Below, one piece after another: positions 1-6,506 of a stretch of DNA of 7,744 nt. The notes below the pieces were generated by a model. The model saw only the letters and a program-made list of their open reading frames with translations. It searched no databases and had not been told where the DNA came from. The position numbers and the translations under genes are program-made. This stretch comes from Phycisphaerales bacterium (GTDB taxonomy: Bacteria; Planctomycetota; Phycisphaerae; SM23-33): assembly GCA_003153915.1 (NCBI GenBank), contig PMBX01000211.1:157-7900 (forward strand), given 5' to 3'. Position 1 is the first letter of the stretch; every line of letters starts with the position of its first letter.

Positions 1-3000
1 GCGCGATAATGATTGCCGGCGGCATCGACCGACCAGTTGTCCATCACGTAGCTCCCTTTGACAGACCCCGGGTAGGTGTAGAGGTAAGTCCCCACCGGTC
101 CGGTGGCCGTCCCTGAACCCGTCACCCGGAACCGCTCCCACGTGCTCCCCCATACCGGGTCGCCGACCCACTCCGTGTACCGCTGCGCCACGACCAGCGA
201 ATCAAGGCTGATGGTCGGTGCGGCGGGCTCCTCATTGTCCAGGTTGATCACATGCACGGCGTCGGGCTGCATGCCGTTGTACGCCGGATCGGTGCTGACG
301 GCGGGGCTGAAGAGGATCGTGTAGGCCTGGCTCCCGTCAATGATCTTGTCGTCCACGCCCGTCACGACCACCAGTTGGGGCACATTCCAGTTGGCGGGCG
401 TAAACACCAGCGACGTTTTGGAGATTTTCCCCTCCGTGCTGTCGGAACTGGCCAGCTTGATGCTCACATTCGCCAGCGGTTGGGTCTTGAGGGCCACGGC
501 AAAGCTGGCCGCGGCGCCGCTTTCGCTGGTCTGCAGGGTGGTCGTGGGAGCGATGTCAAAGCCCGGCACGGGCGGGGCGTCCAAGGTCACGTCGAGCGAT
601 GTGCCTCCGGACGAGACGGTCACGGGCATCTGGCCGGCGGTGTAGCCCGGCACATGCACCACGCCGAAATAATCCCCCAGCGGCACGTCGATGCTGGCAT
701 TGCCGGCGGTGTCCAGAGGCGTCACAAAACCCTCGCCCAGGTTGGACTTGCTGATCAGCTCCAGAAAACCGTTCTGGGCGTCGGCGGCGGTGGGCACCTG
801 CACGTTGACCAATCCGGACTCCTCGGCCCGCTGCCAGGGCGGGATTGGGGCGAAGCTGTAGATTTCCATGCCCAGGATCTTGGTCACGCGCACGTCCATG
901 CCGGGGAGATCCTCGGCCATGTCGGCCACGCCCCACGCAACGCCGTCGCTGCCCAGGTCGATGGCCGTGGCATAGGGGGCCAGGGGGTCGAGCTTGCCCT
1001 TCATGCCGGCCAGCAGCAGCGTGCCGGTGACATCGGTGAGGCGCGATTCAACGATATGGTCCTTGGCCTCCTGGGGGGTCATCACTTCGTTGGTGGCGAT
1101 GGGCAGTTTGGACAGATAATTGCTCACCGCGCCGTGGCTGACATTATCCAGGCCGTGGATGCCGATGCTCACCAGCGAGGTGAAACCCGAGGCCAGGAAC
1201 CCCACCTCGGAGTTGATGACCTCGCGTTGGGCCTCGTCCACCGTGTAGAACGTCTGCTGGACGAGCTTGTCGGTGATGACATCCAGCGTGGACTTGGTGG
1301 ATACATCGCTGACGAGCACGGTGGACTTATCCGGATCGTCGGCGGGCGCCATGGTCTGGGCCGCCCGCATGACCTCCGCACCGGACGGCGCGGCGCTGCC
1401 CGTTAGAATGATCGTTTGCACCGGCACGTTTCGGCCGGGCGTGACGAGCGTGATCACGCCAAAAGAGAGGCTGTCGGCATCCACCGTCACGGCCACGCCG
1501 GCCCCGGACAGCGGAAGCAGTGTTGTCTCGTCCAGGAATTCAAACGTCTGCGGCTGGCCGGCGATGTTCAGCGTCACGGAGCCCGTCGCATCGGTCGTGC
1601 CGGCATCGGAGAGGGCGAACTTGTTTTGTCCGAAGCGGTTGTCGAGCAGGGTATTGACCTTGAGGCCGGCGATCTTGGCGGTCGCCGGCAACAGGCCGCC
1701 GTCGATGCGGCTGGCGGCATCCAGGGCGCCGCCGATGGTGATGGATTTGACGTAGCTGGCCTTGCCGCCCACGGCCACATCGTTGAGGTCATTGAAGTGC
1801 CCATCGAAGGGATTGACGCCCGCCAGGATCGTCGAGCCGGACACCGTTCCGGTGACCTTCAATGTGCCGATGAATCCGGGGCCAAAAGCATCCGCCGCCG
1901 CCCCGGCCCCGCCCACCGCCGCATCGGCGCCTAGATCCACGCCGGCCAGAATTTGCGCCCCCTCAAGATTGCCCCCGACGGACACGGTCCCCATCGACTT
2001 GGCCGACACGCTGCCCCCCGCGTTGCCTTTGACCGTCAGGCCGGCCAGTGCTCCGGTGAAGTTCGCCGCAAAGGCGCTGTCCACTTGCCCGGCGGCGATC
2101 TTGCCCGCCGCGCCGGCAACCTCCCAGGTGCCCGCGCCCAGACGCCCCGCCACGGTCGCGGCGCCCAGTGTGCTGCCCTTGGCCACCGGCCCAACCAGAT
2201 TCATGTCCGCCTGGAAATCCCCGGCAATCCCCGCCTTGGCGTTGCCGGTGGCTTGCAGTGTCGCCAGCGCTGGGGCCACCACCACGCTGTTGAGCAGTCC
2301 CGAGCGCGTCCAATCCACCACCCGCAACTGCTTGATCGGCCCGGCGGACTCCAAATCCAGGCTCGCCACCCGTCCTGCCGTAAGACTCAGCGTGGCCGTG
2401 CCGAGAATCTTGAGGGAATGCCCCGCGGCAATATCGCCCAGGGTGATCGTGGAGACCGCTCCGGTCGCCAGAAAATCCCCGTCCAGGTTCGCGCCCGGGG
2501 CGGTAAGACTCTTGAGCGCTCCCACGGCGACATCGCCCAGTCCGATGCGGCCGTCGCCCCCTTTGACCGCGATGCTCACTGCCGAAGACGCATCGGTGCC
2601 GGTGAGGTTCAAATCCCAGTTTCCCGCATTCAGCGTGACTTCCCCAGTGCCTTTGCCCTTGAGGCTGAACGTAGCCACCGAGCCATCCTTGTCCGTGAGG
2701 ATCAATTGGGTCGTTTTGGTCCGGCCGGTCACGGTGCCGAACTGCCAGGCGATCGTCACGGGGTCGGATACGGTCTGGTTGTTGTCCCGCTGCAACTCGC
2801 CAAAGACATTCAGCGGATCGATGTCGGCAATAAACCGCACCTGGCATGCCGGTGCGTCGGTGGCGACGGGAATCGGCACGTACAGGGTCAGGCTGCCCCC
2901 CGGTGCGATGCGCACGGACTTGGTGAGCGTCCCCATCAGCGGATCCACCGCCCGGTCCAACAACCCATCCCCGGAGGCGTAAAGGTCCACCCGCAGTGCG

Positions 3001-3305
3001 CCCACGGCAGGCGCACTCCCATCATTGAAAATCGTGAACGGAACCTTGAGTGTCTCGCCCGGGATCAGCACTCCGCCGTCGGGCACGGCCCCGATGACCG
3101 CCCGCAGATCAGGTGCCGCAGGCGAATCCCCCACCGCCGCCGGACTCATCGCCGCGGCCTCCAGCACGGCGCCGCCATTGTGGTGCGTGGCATCGCTGCT
3201 CAATGCCGGAAGATACCACGCGCCACGCCCGAGGTCGGTCGATAGCAGGATTCGCGATTCGAGCACTTCCAACAGGGTGGCGAGCGAGGCGGATCTTCGG
3301 GGCAT
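1..3305 (-). CDS. Giant LEPR-XLL surface protein (CARDB, beta-helix-like, Calx-beta-like), 3' end outside window
   Basis: The frame is open from ATG 3305 to the left edge, giving 1,101 codons with no stop. AGGAG (3318-3322) lies 12 nt before the ATG, and an in-frame TAG at 3315-3317 excludes a longer start. Residues 15-22 read LESRILLS, the LEPR-XLL-type motif found at the N-terminus of many planctomycete exported proteins; no classical signal peptide is visible. Residues about 65-185 resemble a CARDB adhesion domain (PDLRAV, VPFTIFNDG, GELQRDNNQTV). Residues about 240-560 are Gly/Ala-rich short beta repeats typical of a parallel beta-helix. Residues about 640-820 are not recognised. Residues 835-910 look like a beta-sandwich. 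Residues 918-1025 match a Calx-beta/cadherin-like repeat common in such proteins (SLVFTPANWNVPQ, VTGVDD, DPAYNG). The last 75 residues are aromatic-rich and unassigned. The likely role is adhesion or cell-surface structure, and the domain calls are from memory. It is transcribed in the same direction as the XRE gene but separated from it by 629 nt and a terminator. Confidence 0.9.
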   Translation of the reverse strand, partial: MPRRSASLATLLEVLESRILLSTDLGRGAWYLPALSSDATHHNGGAVLEAAAMSPAAVGDSPAAPDLRAVIGAVPDGGVLIPGETLKVPFTIFNDGSAPAVGALRVDLYASGDGLLDRAVDPLMGTLTKSVRIAPGGSLTLYVPIPVATDAPACQVRFIADIDPLNVFGELQRDNNQTVSDPVTIAWQFGTVTGRTKTTQLILTDKDGSVATFSLKGKGTGEVTLNAGNWDLNLTGTDASSAVSIAVKGGDGRIGLGDVAVGALKSLTAPGANLDGDFLATGAVSTITLGDIAAGHSLKILGTATLSLTAGRVASLDLESAGPIKQLRVVDWTRSGLLNSVVVAPALATLQATGNAKAGIAGDFQADMNLVGPVAKGSTLGAATVAGRLGAGTWEVAGAAGKIAAGQVDSAFAANFTGALAGLTVKGNAGGSVSAKSMGTVSVGGNLEGAQILAGVDLGADAAVGGAGAAADAFGPGFIGTLKVTGTVSGSTILAGVNPFDGHFNDLNDVAVGGKASYVKSITIGGALDAASRIDGGLLPATAKIAGLKVNTLLDNRFGQNKFALSDAGTTDATGSVTLNIAGQPQTFEFLDETTLLPLSGAGVAVTVDADSLSFGVITLVTPGRNVPVQTIILTGSAAPSGAEVMRAAQTMAPADDPDKSTVLVSDVSTKSTLDVITDKLVQQTFYTVDEAQREVINSEVGFLASGFTSLVSIGIHGLDNVSHGAVSNYLSKLPIATNEVMTPQEAKDHIVESRLTDVTGTLLLAGMKGKLDPLAPYATAIDLGSDGVAWGVADMAEDLPGMDVRVTKILGMEIYSFAPIPPWQRAEESGLVNVQVPTAADAQNGFLELISKSNLGEGFVTPLDTAGNASIDVPLGDYFGVVHVPGYTAGQMPVTVSSGGTSLDVTLDAPPVPGFDIAPTTTLQTSESGAAASFAVALKTQPLANVSIKLASSDSTEGKISKTSLVFTPANWNVPQLVVVTGVDDKIIDGSQAYTILFSPAVSTDPAYNGMQPDAVHVINLDNEEPAAPTISLDSLVVAQRYTEWVGDPVWGSTWERFRVTGSGTATGPVGTYLYTYPGSVKGSYVMDNWSVDAAGNHYR

Positions 3306-3412
3306 AGTGGCACGCTACTCCTATGGATGCATCGCGGCACATCCAGAAAAACTGCACGGACGCGAACAGCTCAAAAAGAACCCCACCCTGAACTATTCCG
3401 GACCAGAAGTGC

Positions 3413-3440
3413 AACATAACCTTGAATAAACGACCGTCAA
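3413..3440 (-). promoter_or_regulatory. Candidate promoter of the giant surface-protein gene
   Basis: On the minus strand TTGACG (3440-3435) is followed by a 16-nt spacer and TATGTT (3418-3413). These match the sigma70 consensus at 5/6 and 4/6. The boxes lie in a locally AT-rich patch in an otherwise GC-rich window and predict a leader of about 100 nt before ATG 3305. A 6-bp dyad, CCTTGA and TCAAGG with an 11-nt gap (3442-3420), overlaps the -35 box and the spacer and could be an operator. The main-sigma consensus of this organism is assumed. Confidence 0.4.
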
Positions 3441-3754
3441 GGCGTTTTTATGTAAATCACTGTGAATTCTATAGTTATTACCTTTTTGGGGGTGGTAGAT
3501 TGCCCCCTTTTGACAGGGGACAAGGAAGACAAAGGGGCGGGGGAGTGAGACCGCCAAATATCGGGGATTGTGTGCGAGACTTTGGCGGTCTAATGAGTGT
3601 AAGTGCTCATCATGCTGCGGGGGTGGGTTATCACGGATGTACGGCCACCTTCGCACGGCCGATCGCCAATAGCTTGATATCGTAGCGGCGCACTTTCTTC
3701 ATGTCCCCTATTCCCGCTTCCCACACCGACCGAGGATGCCTCGTTCTTACGAGC
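3441..3754. other. Non-coding stretch between terminator and surface-protein promoter
   Basis: No convincing gene is seen here. It contains an AT-rich patch (about 3445-3487), a GGGGG/CCCCC hairpin followed by TTTT on the plus strand (3488-3511), an 11-bp inverted repeat (3548-3591, listed separately), and a short minus-strand frame of 23 codons (3702-3631) beginning MKKVRRYDIK that I cannot assign. Two overlapping 5-bp hairpins (3731-3743 and 3740-3753) share bases and cannot both form. The GGGGG hairpin has no upstream plus-strand gene to terminate, so its meaning is open. Confidence 0.5.
3548..3591. repeat. Perfect 11-bp inverted repeat with 22-bp centre
   Basis: AGACCGCCAAA (3548-3558) and TTTGGCGGTCT (3581-3591) are exact reverse complements separated by 22 bases. 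The repeat lies about 110 bp upstream of the candidate promoter of the giant gene. No U-tract follows on either strand, so it is a poor intrinsic terminator. It could be a protein-binding site, a structured RNA element, or a remnant of a small mobile element. No flanking target duplication was seen. Confidence 0.6.
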
Positions 3755-3803
3755 CGAAATAAACGAAGGAGGGCAGCGCCACACAACAAAACGCCGCCCT
3801 CCT
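3753..3803 (-). terminator. Intrinsic terminator downstream of the XRE gene
   Basis: Arms 3803-3792 and 3778-3767 pair over 12 bp in minus-strand RNA. Eleven are Watson-Crick pairs and one is a G-U wobble, and the loop is 13 nt. The stem is followed by UUCGUUUAUUUCGG. In plus-strand RNA the wobble would be an A-C mismatch and no U-rich tail follows, so the hairpin is built for minus-strand transcription. It lies about 130 nt after the stop of the XRE regulator gene and separates that gene from the surface-protein gene. Confidence 0.6.
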
Positions 3804-3934
3804 CCACAAAGAATGCTGGCAGCATCCTATCCGATCTGGGGGGCCATGATCCTTTTCGTGGCATCGACTGGTACGTGACAATCCCGTGATGCGACGTGGC
3901 GGGCAGATCAGGAGGCCGTCCAAAAATATCACGG

Positions 3935-4207
3935 TCAGGGTGTCCGTCGCCGCAGCGGCGCAATTCCCGACAGGTTCCTGACCAGCTTGAGGACCTGCGC
4001 CTCGGGATCGGCCTTGCAGGCCCGGCAGATCCAGAGAAATTCAACCAAGTCCACCCGCCGCTGGCCCGTTTCAATGCGCCCGACGAAGTTCTGTTCGCGG
4101 CCCAGTGCCGCCGCCAGTTCCCGCTGGGTCAAGCCCGCGCTCTTACGCATGGCCACGACCGCCGCAACGACCTGCCCGTAACCACCGGTAAACATTGAAT
4201 CCACCAT
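3935..4207 (-). CDS. XRE-family helix-turn-helix transcriptional regulator
   Basis: This is a 90-residue DNA-binding protein made almost entirely of one Cro/C1-type HTH domain. Helices 2 and 3 are visible as GLTQRELAAALG (residues 25-36) and REQNFVGRIETGQRR (37-51), the typical XRE pattern of R-x-AGLTQ-x-ELA-x-LG-x-x-Q-x-x-V-x-x-IE-x-G-x-R. A further helical part follows (VDLVEFLWICRACKADPEA), then a basic tail. The start is uncertain. ATG 4207 has no clear ribosome-binding site; ATG 4195 (86 residues) follows GGTGG by 5 nt. Both keep the domain whole, and a longer upstream reading would run through the divergent promoter. It is transcribed away from the protease operon, and a palindrome in the shared region lies over that operon's promoter. 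It is therefore probably a repressor of the operon and perhaps of itself, which is inference. XRE proteins can also be antitoxins, but no toxin partner is adjacent. Confidence 0.87.
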   Translation of the reverse strand: MVDSMFTGGYGQVVAAVVAMRKSAGLTQRELAAALGREQNFVGRIETGQRRVDLVEFLWICRACKADPEAQVLKLVRNLSGIAPLRRRTP

Positions 4208-4234
4208 GTGGGGTATGGTCCGTGGTCCTGCGGC

Positions 4235-4263
4235 TTGATCGCAAAATGCGATTGACGTATCAT
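4235..4263 (+). promoter_or_regulatory. Promoter of the envelope protease operon
   Basis: TTGATC (4235-4240) and TATCAT (4258-4263) are separated by exactly 17 nt. They match the sigma70 -35 and -10 consensus at 4/6 and 5/6. The predicted transcription start near 4270 gives a leader of about 155 nt before the first gene. The operator-like palindrome at 4238-4252 overlaps the -35 box and the spacer. Confidence 0.5.
4238..4252. promoter_or_regulatory. Operator-like palindrome ATCGCA-AAA-TGCGAT
   Basis: This is a perfect 6-bp dyad with a 3-bp AT centre. Its size and spacing fit binding by an XRE-family dimer. It overlaps the -35 box and spacer of the plus-strand promoter and lies about 30 bp upstream of the XRE start codon, so one bound dimer could block the operon and perhaps the regulator gene too. 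A tandem TGGTCC pair (4216-4221 and 4223-4228) nearby may be chance. Confidence 0.55.
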
Positions 4264-4278
4264 GCACTCGGAGTGGCA

Positions 4279-4361
4279 GACGCTGGAGGCAGTCTCTCGC
4301 CTGTAGCGTCCATGCGGGTCTGGTTTTCTGGACGGATCCGGTTCTCGGTTTGGTCAAGCCG
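4279..4361 (+). promoter_or_regulatory. Structured 5' leader of the operon
   Basis: Three stems can form in plus-strand RNA. Stem 1 pairs GACGCT (4279-4284) with AGCGTC (4305-4310), with an inner stem AGGC/GCCT and an 8-nt loop. Stem 2 pairs CGTCCA (4307-4312) with TGGACG (4329-4334) and shares four bases with stem 1, so the two exclude each other. Stem 3 is CGGTTT (4346-4351) with AAGCCG (4356-4361), closed on GGTC and including one U-G pair that only works on this strand. No known riboswitch class is recognised. The rest of the leader to 4412 shows no clear signal apart from the ribosome-binding site. Confidence 0.35.
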
Positions 4362-4424
4362 CGGACACTCGCCCTGTGCATAACCACTTCTTCCGCCGGG
4401 TTGACATCTCAAGGGAGGTGCATG

Positions 4425-5141
4425 ATGAATCGCTGGCGCAACACGGCTTGGCTGGCCACCGCTCTGATGGTCCTGGCACCCTTGCAGCAAGCGATGGCGG
4501 CGACAACGCCTGCACCAACCGGTGCCGCTGGTGTCTATTTCGACCAAGCGTTTGATGCCCAGGAGCCCTCTGCCGTGTACAACGCGTTGTGGCACCGGCA
4601 GGAATCACGGACGCTGAATTTCAAAGAACGCATGGATTTGGGAATGGCTCTCTTCCTGCAGCAGAAGCCCGAACAATCTGCGGGCGTTTTTTCGGCGGTG
4701 GCGGCGGGCACCGACAAGCCAAGTGAAAAGGTGGTGGCGTTGATGTATGCCGCCCAGGCGTATGCCGCCGCCCATGACTGGAAGACCGCCGGGCAGATCG
4801 CCAACCAAGCCAATCGCTTGGCGCCCACCTCCAAATCGCTGGCTGCCATGCGTTTTACCTTCTGGAAAGCCGCTGGCGACCCCTTGGAGAGCAAGGCCGC
4901 CGAAGATCGCCTGGCGCAGCTTGACGTGCGATATGACGGGAAGGTCGTCTTCGAACCAATTACTACCGGCTTGATCATTCTGGCCATCGTCGCTGCTGCC
5001 TCCACAGCCTATGTGGTCACCTGGACCATTGTGACCAAGCCTGACGCCGCACAATTCTTAAAGGTGCTCCAAGAAATGAAAACTTGGATTCCAGAGGTCA
5101 CCGCGGCGGCGATCGTGGTGGTACTGACGGATACTCGATAA
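4425..5141 (+). CDS. Secreted or membrane-anchored protein with TPR-like helices
   Basis: This is a 238-residue protein of unrecognised family and the first gene of a three-gene operon. GGGAGG (4413-4418) is 6 nt from ATG 4425; the abutting ATG 4422 is only 3 nt away and less likely, and a TTG at 4350 is rejected. Residues 1-25 form a Sec signal peptide: positive start, hydrophobic core LATALMVLAPL, and cleavage after AMA. Residues about 65-134 are paired amphipathic helices resembling two TPR units (DLGMALFLQQKPEQSAGVFS and AAQAYAAAHDWKTAGQIANQ). Residues about 180-204 are a strong transmembrane segment rich in Ile, Ala and Val. The last 30 residues include a second hydrophobic run. The protein probably displays a TPR scaffold outside the cytoplasmic membrane, perhaps recruiting the protease encoded 34 nt downstream. 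Function is inferred from context only. Confidence 0.87.
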   Translation: MNRWRNTAWLATALMVLAPLQQAMAATTPAPTGAAGVYFDQAFDAQEPSAVYNALWHRQESRTLNFKERMDLGMALFLQQKPEQSAGVFSAVAAGTDKPSEKVVALMYAAQAYAAAHDWKTAGQIANQANRLAPTSKSLAAMRFTFWKAAGDPLESKAAEDRLAQLDVRYDGKVVFEPITTGLIILAIVAAASTAYVVTWTIVTKPDAAQFLKVLQEMKTWIPEVTAAAIVVVLTDTR

Positions 5142-5175
5142 TTGGCCTTGTAGTCCATTTGACGAGGGACGGAGA

Positions 5176-5967
5176 ATGAACAGGAAACTTGCACTGCTGT
5201 CCCTGGGCATGACCCTACTGGCCGGATGCGCCGTGCAGACCGGCACGCCAGCATTCGATCGCCAGCGGTGTACCAGGTTATACGTGCAGGGGCTCTACCC
5301 CTATCACCAGGTCATCTATCACCCGCGAAATATCCTGACGCTCCAAGGCGCGTGGGATGAAAACCGGGATGACGTCGACCGCCAGGACATACGGCTGGGT
5401 GCCGGGTTTGCCATCCGCCACGGCGATTCTCGCCTGCTCGTGACCGCTGCGCACCTGTTCCCTTCGCCCCAGGAGGTCGACGGGATCGTCAAATCACATG
5501 TCGCGGTAGGCAGCGTTACCACCGATACGAAGGGCATCAAGACCAAGGTCTACGTCTCCGCACTGGCCTTCGCTCCGACGCGGCTGTATGTGAATCGTGA
5601 AAACGATGTGGCGTTTCTGGAAATGCCGCCGGCTTTCTGGCAAGCCGCCGACATGCAGGTGTTTGACCTGCATCAGGCGGCGCCTGCCCGGTTGACCTCG
5701 TCGGTGCAGGCGTGGGGGTTTCCATCGACATCCGTGCCCCAGATCAAGCCCAAAATCGTCGCCAGTGCCGGGCCGCAACTTGTCATGCTAAATGAGCCCA
5801 GTGACCCTGGATTCAGTGGCGGCCCCGTGGTCAACACTGATTCCCAGCAACTCGTCGGCATCATCGTACGTTCCACCGGCTCACAGACCGCCTGCCTGCC
5901 GGCTGCCATTATCAGCGACTTGGCAGGGCGTTTTGAACAGATGGCCGAGGCGTACGCGGAGCCGTGA
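5176..5967 (+). CDS. Trypsin-like serine protease lipoprotein
   Basis: This 263-residue lipoprotein protease is probably active outside the cytoplasmic membrane. The start at ATG 5176 follows GAGGG (5164-5168) by 7 nt. Residues 1-18 are a lipoprotein signal peptide ending in the lipobox LLAGC, with Cys18 as the lipidated residue and Ala at +2. The chymotrypsin-fold (clan PA) triad is complete and in order: His93 in VTAAHLF, Asp144 in ENDVAFLEM, and Ser214 in GFSGGPVV. A final strand QLVGIIV is also typical. Two further cysteines (32 and 240) could form a disulfide tying the N-terminal extension to the C-terminal helix. No PDZ domain is present, unlike DegP/HtrA, so partner binding may rest with the TPR-like protein or the downstream lipoprotein. 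Spacing of 34 and 47 nt to its neighbours supports one transcript. The natural substrate is unknown. Confidence 0.92.
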   Translation: MNRKLALLSLGMTLLAGCAVQTGTPAFDRQRCTRLYVQGLYPYHQVIYHPRNILTLQGAWDENRDDVDRQDIRLGAGFAIRHGDSRLLVTAAHLFPSPQEVDGIVKSHVAVGSVTTDTKGIKTKVYVSALAFAPTRLYVNRENDVAFLEMPPAFWQAADMQVFDLHQAAPARLTSSVQAWGFPSTSVPQIKPKIVASAGPQLVMLNEPSDPGFSGGPVVNTDSQQLVGIIVRSTGSQTACLPAAIISDLAGRFEQMAEAYAEP

Positions 5968-6014
5968 CGCTCTCGATATGATCACGCAAGCCGTTTTTCA
6001 TCGAAGGAGGCACC

Positions 6015-6500
6015 ATGTATCCAATGCGTCTTCTCCCAGCACGGACGAATTCCCGAATTGGAATCTCAGCGTTGGTGACAATCCTGTCATTGGCCGGGTG
6101 TGATGACAGCACGGTAACGCCGGCACCGCCTACTCCCGGCAGTGTGGCCACTTCGATCATTGCTAAAAGACCAGCGGTTCCAGTCATCTTGGATCCAGCA
6201 TCCCCTCGGCTGACCTTCACCAATATCAAGTATGAAGAAACGAGCGGTTCCGATCGCGCACCCACCATCAAGCTTTGGTCGGAAGTGCAACGAACCAGTA
6301 GCGAGGACAACAACAAGACTTTCACGCTTCAGGTGACGGTGCATTTCCCCTCGGGATCGGACCAGCGATTTAAGCGGAATGTGGAGTTGTCGCGGTCGTC
6401 TATCAAACTCGATCTCGTCCAACTCAACGAACTGCAGGGCTCCGTACCGGACAAGCTGATCGTGTCAATCGTGGCCGAGAAGAACGACGTAACGCAATGA
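6015..6500 (+). CDS. Small lipoprotein of unknown family
   Basis: This 161-residue lipoprotein is the last gene of the operon. AAGGAGG (6004-6010) is 4 nt from ATG 6015; the in-frame ATG 6024 is 13 nt away and less likely. The signal peptide ends in the lipobox SLAGC with Cys29, followed by Asp-Asp. Asp at +2 would keep a lipoprotein in the inner membrane by the enterobacterial Lol rule, which may not hold here. A Pro/Thr-rich linker (residues about 32-43) leads to a domain of alternating beta strands (about 65-155), including LTFTNIKYEE, TFTLQVTVHF and DKLIVSIVAE. This suggests a small beta-sandwich. There are no other cysteines and no catalytic motif that I recognise. It may be an accessory factor, inhibitor or specificity subunit for the protease encoded just upstream; that role is inferred from context. 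Confidence 0.87.
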   Translation: MYPMRLLPARTNSRIGISALVTILSLAGCDDSTVTPAPPTPGSVATSIIAKRPAVPVILDPASPRLTFTNIKYEETSGSDRAPTIKLWSEVQRTSSEDNNKTFTLQVTVHFPSGSDQRFKRNVELSRSSIKLDLVQLNELQGSVPDKLIVSIVAEKNDVTQ

Positions 6501-6506
6501 AAGCAC

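Noticed and set aside
252..1406. Plus-strand frame of 384 codons opposite the giant gene
   Set aside because: Its composition (His, Gly, Arg, Gln rich, no domain) is the usual shadow of a GC-rich gene on the other strand, and the minus frame here gives recognisable beta-rich domains.
1963..2847. Minus-strand frame of 294 codons in another phase
   Set aside because: It lies inside the giant gene in a different phase. The giant gene's own frame keeps the repeat pattern throughout, so this frame is spurious.
1762..3245. Two long overlapping plus-strand frames of 406 and 430 codons
   Set aside because: They overlap each other and the minus-strand coding frame, are Pro/Ala/Ser or Arg/His/Gly rich, and show no fold or motif. 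They are antisense shadows.
3488..3511. GGGGG/CCCCC hairpin followed by TTTT as a plus-strand terminator
   Set aside because: No plus-strand gene precedes it, the stem is only 5 bp, and the U run is short. It is noted under the non-coding stretch only.
3631..4074. Minus-strand frame of 147 codons overlapping the XRE gene
   Set aside because: It overlaps the end of a clear HTH gene and runs through the terminator hairpin, with no domain.
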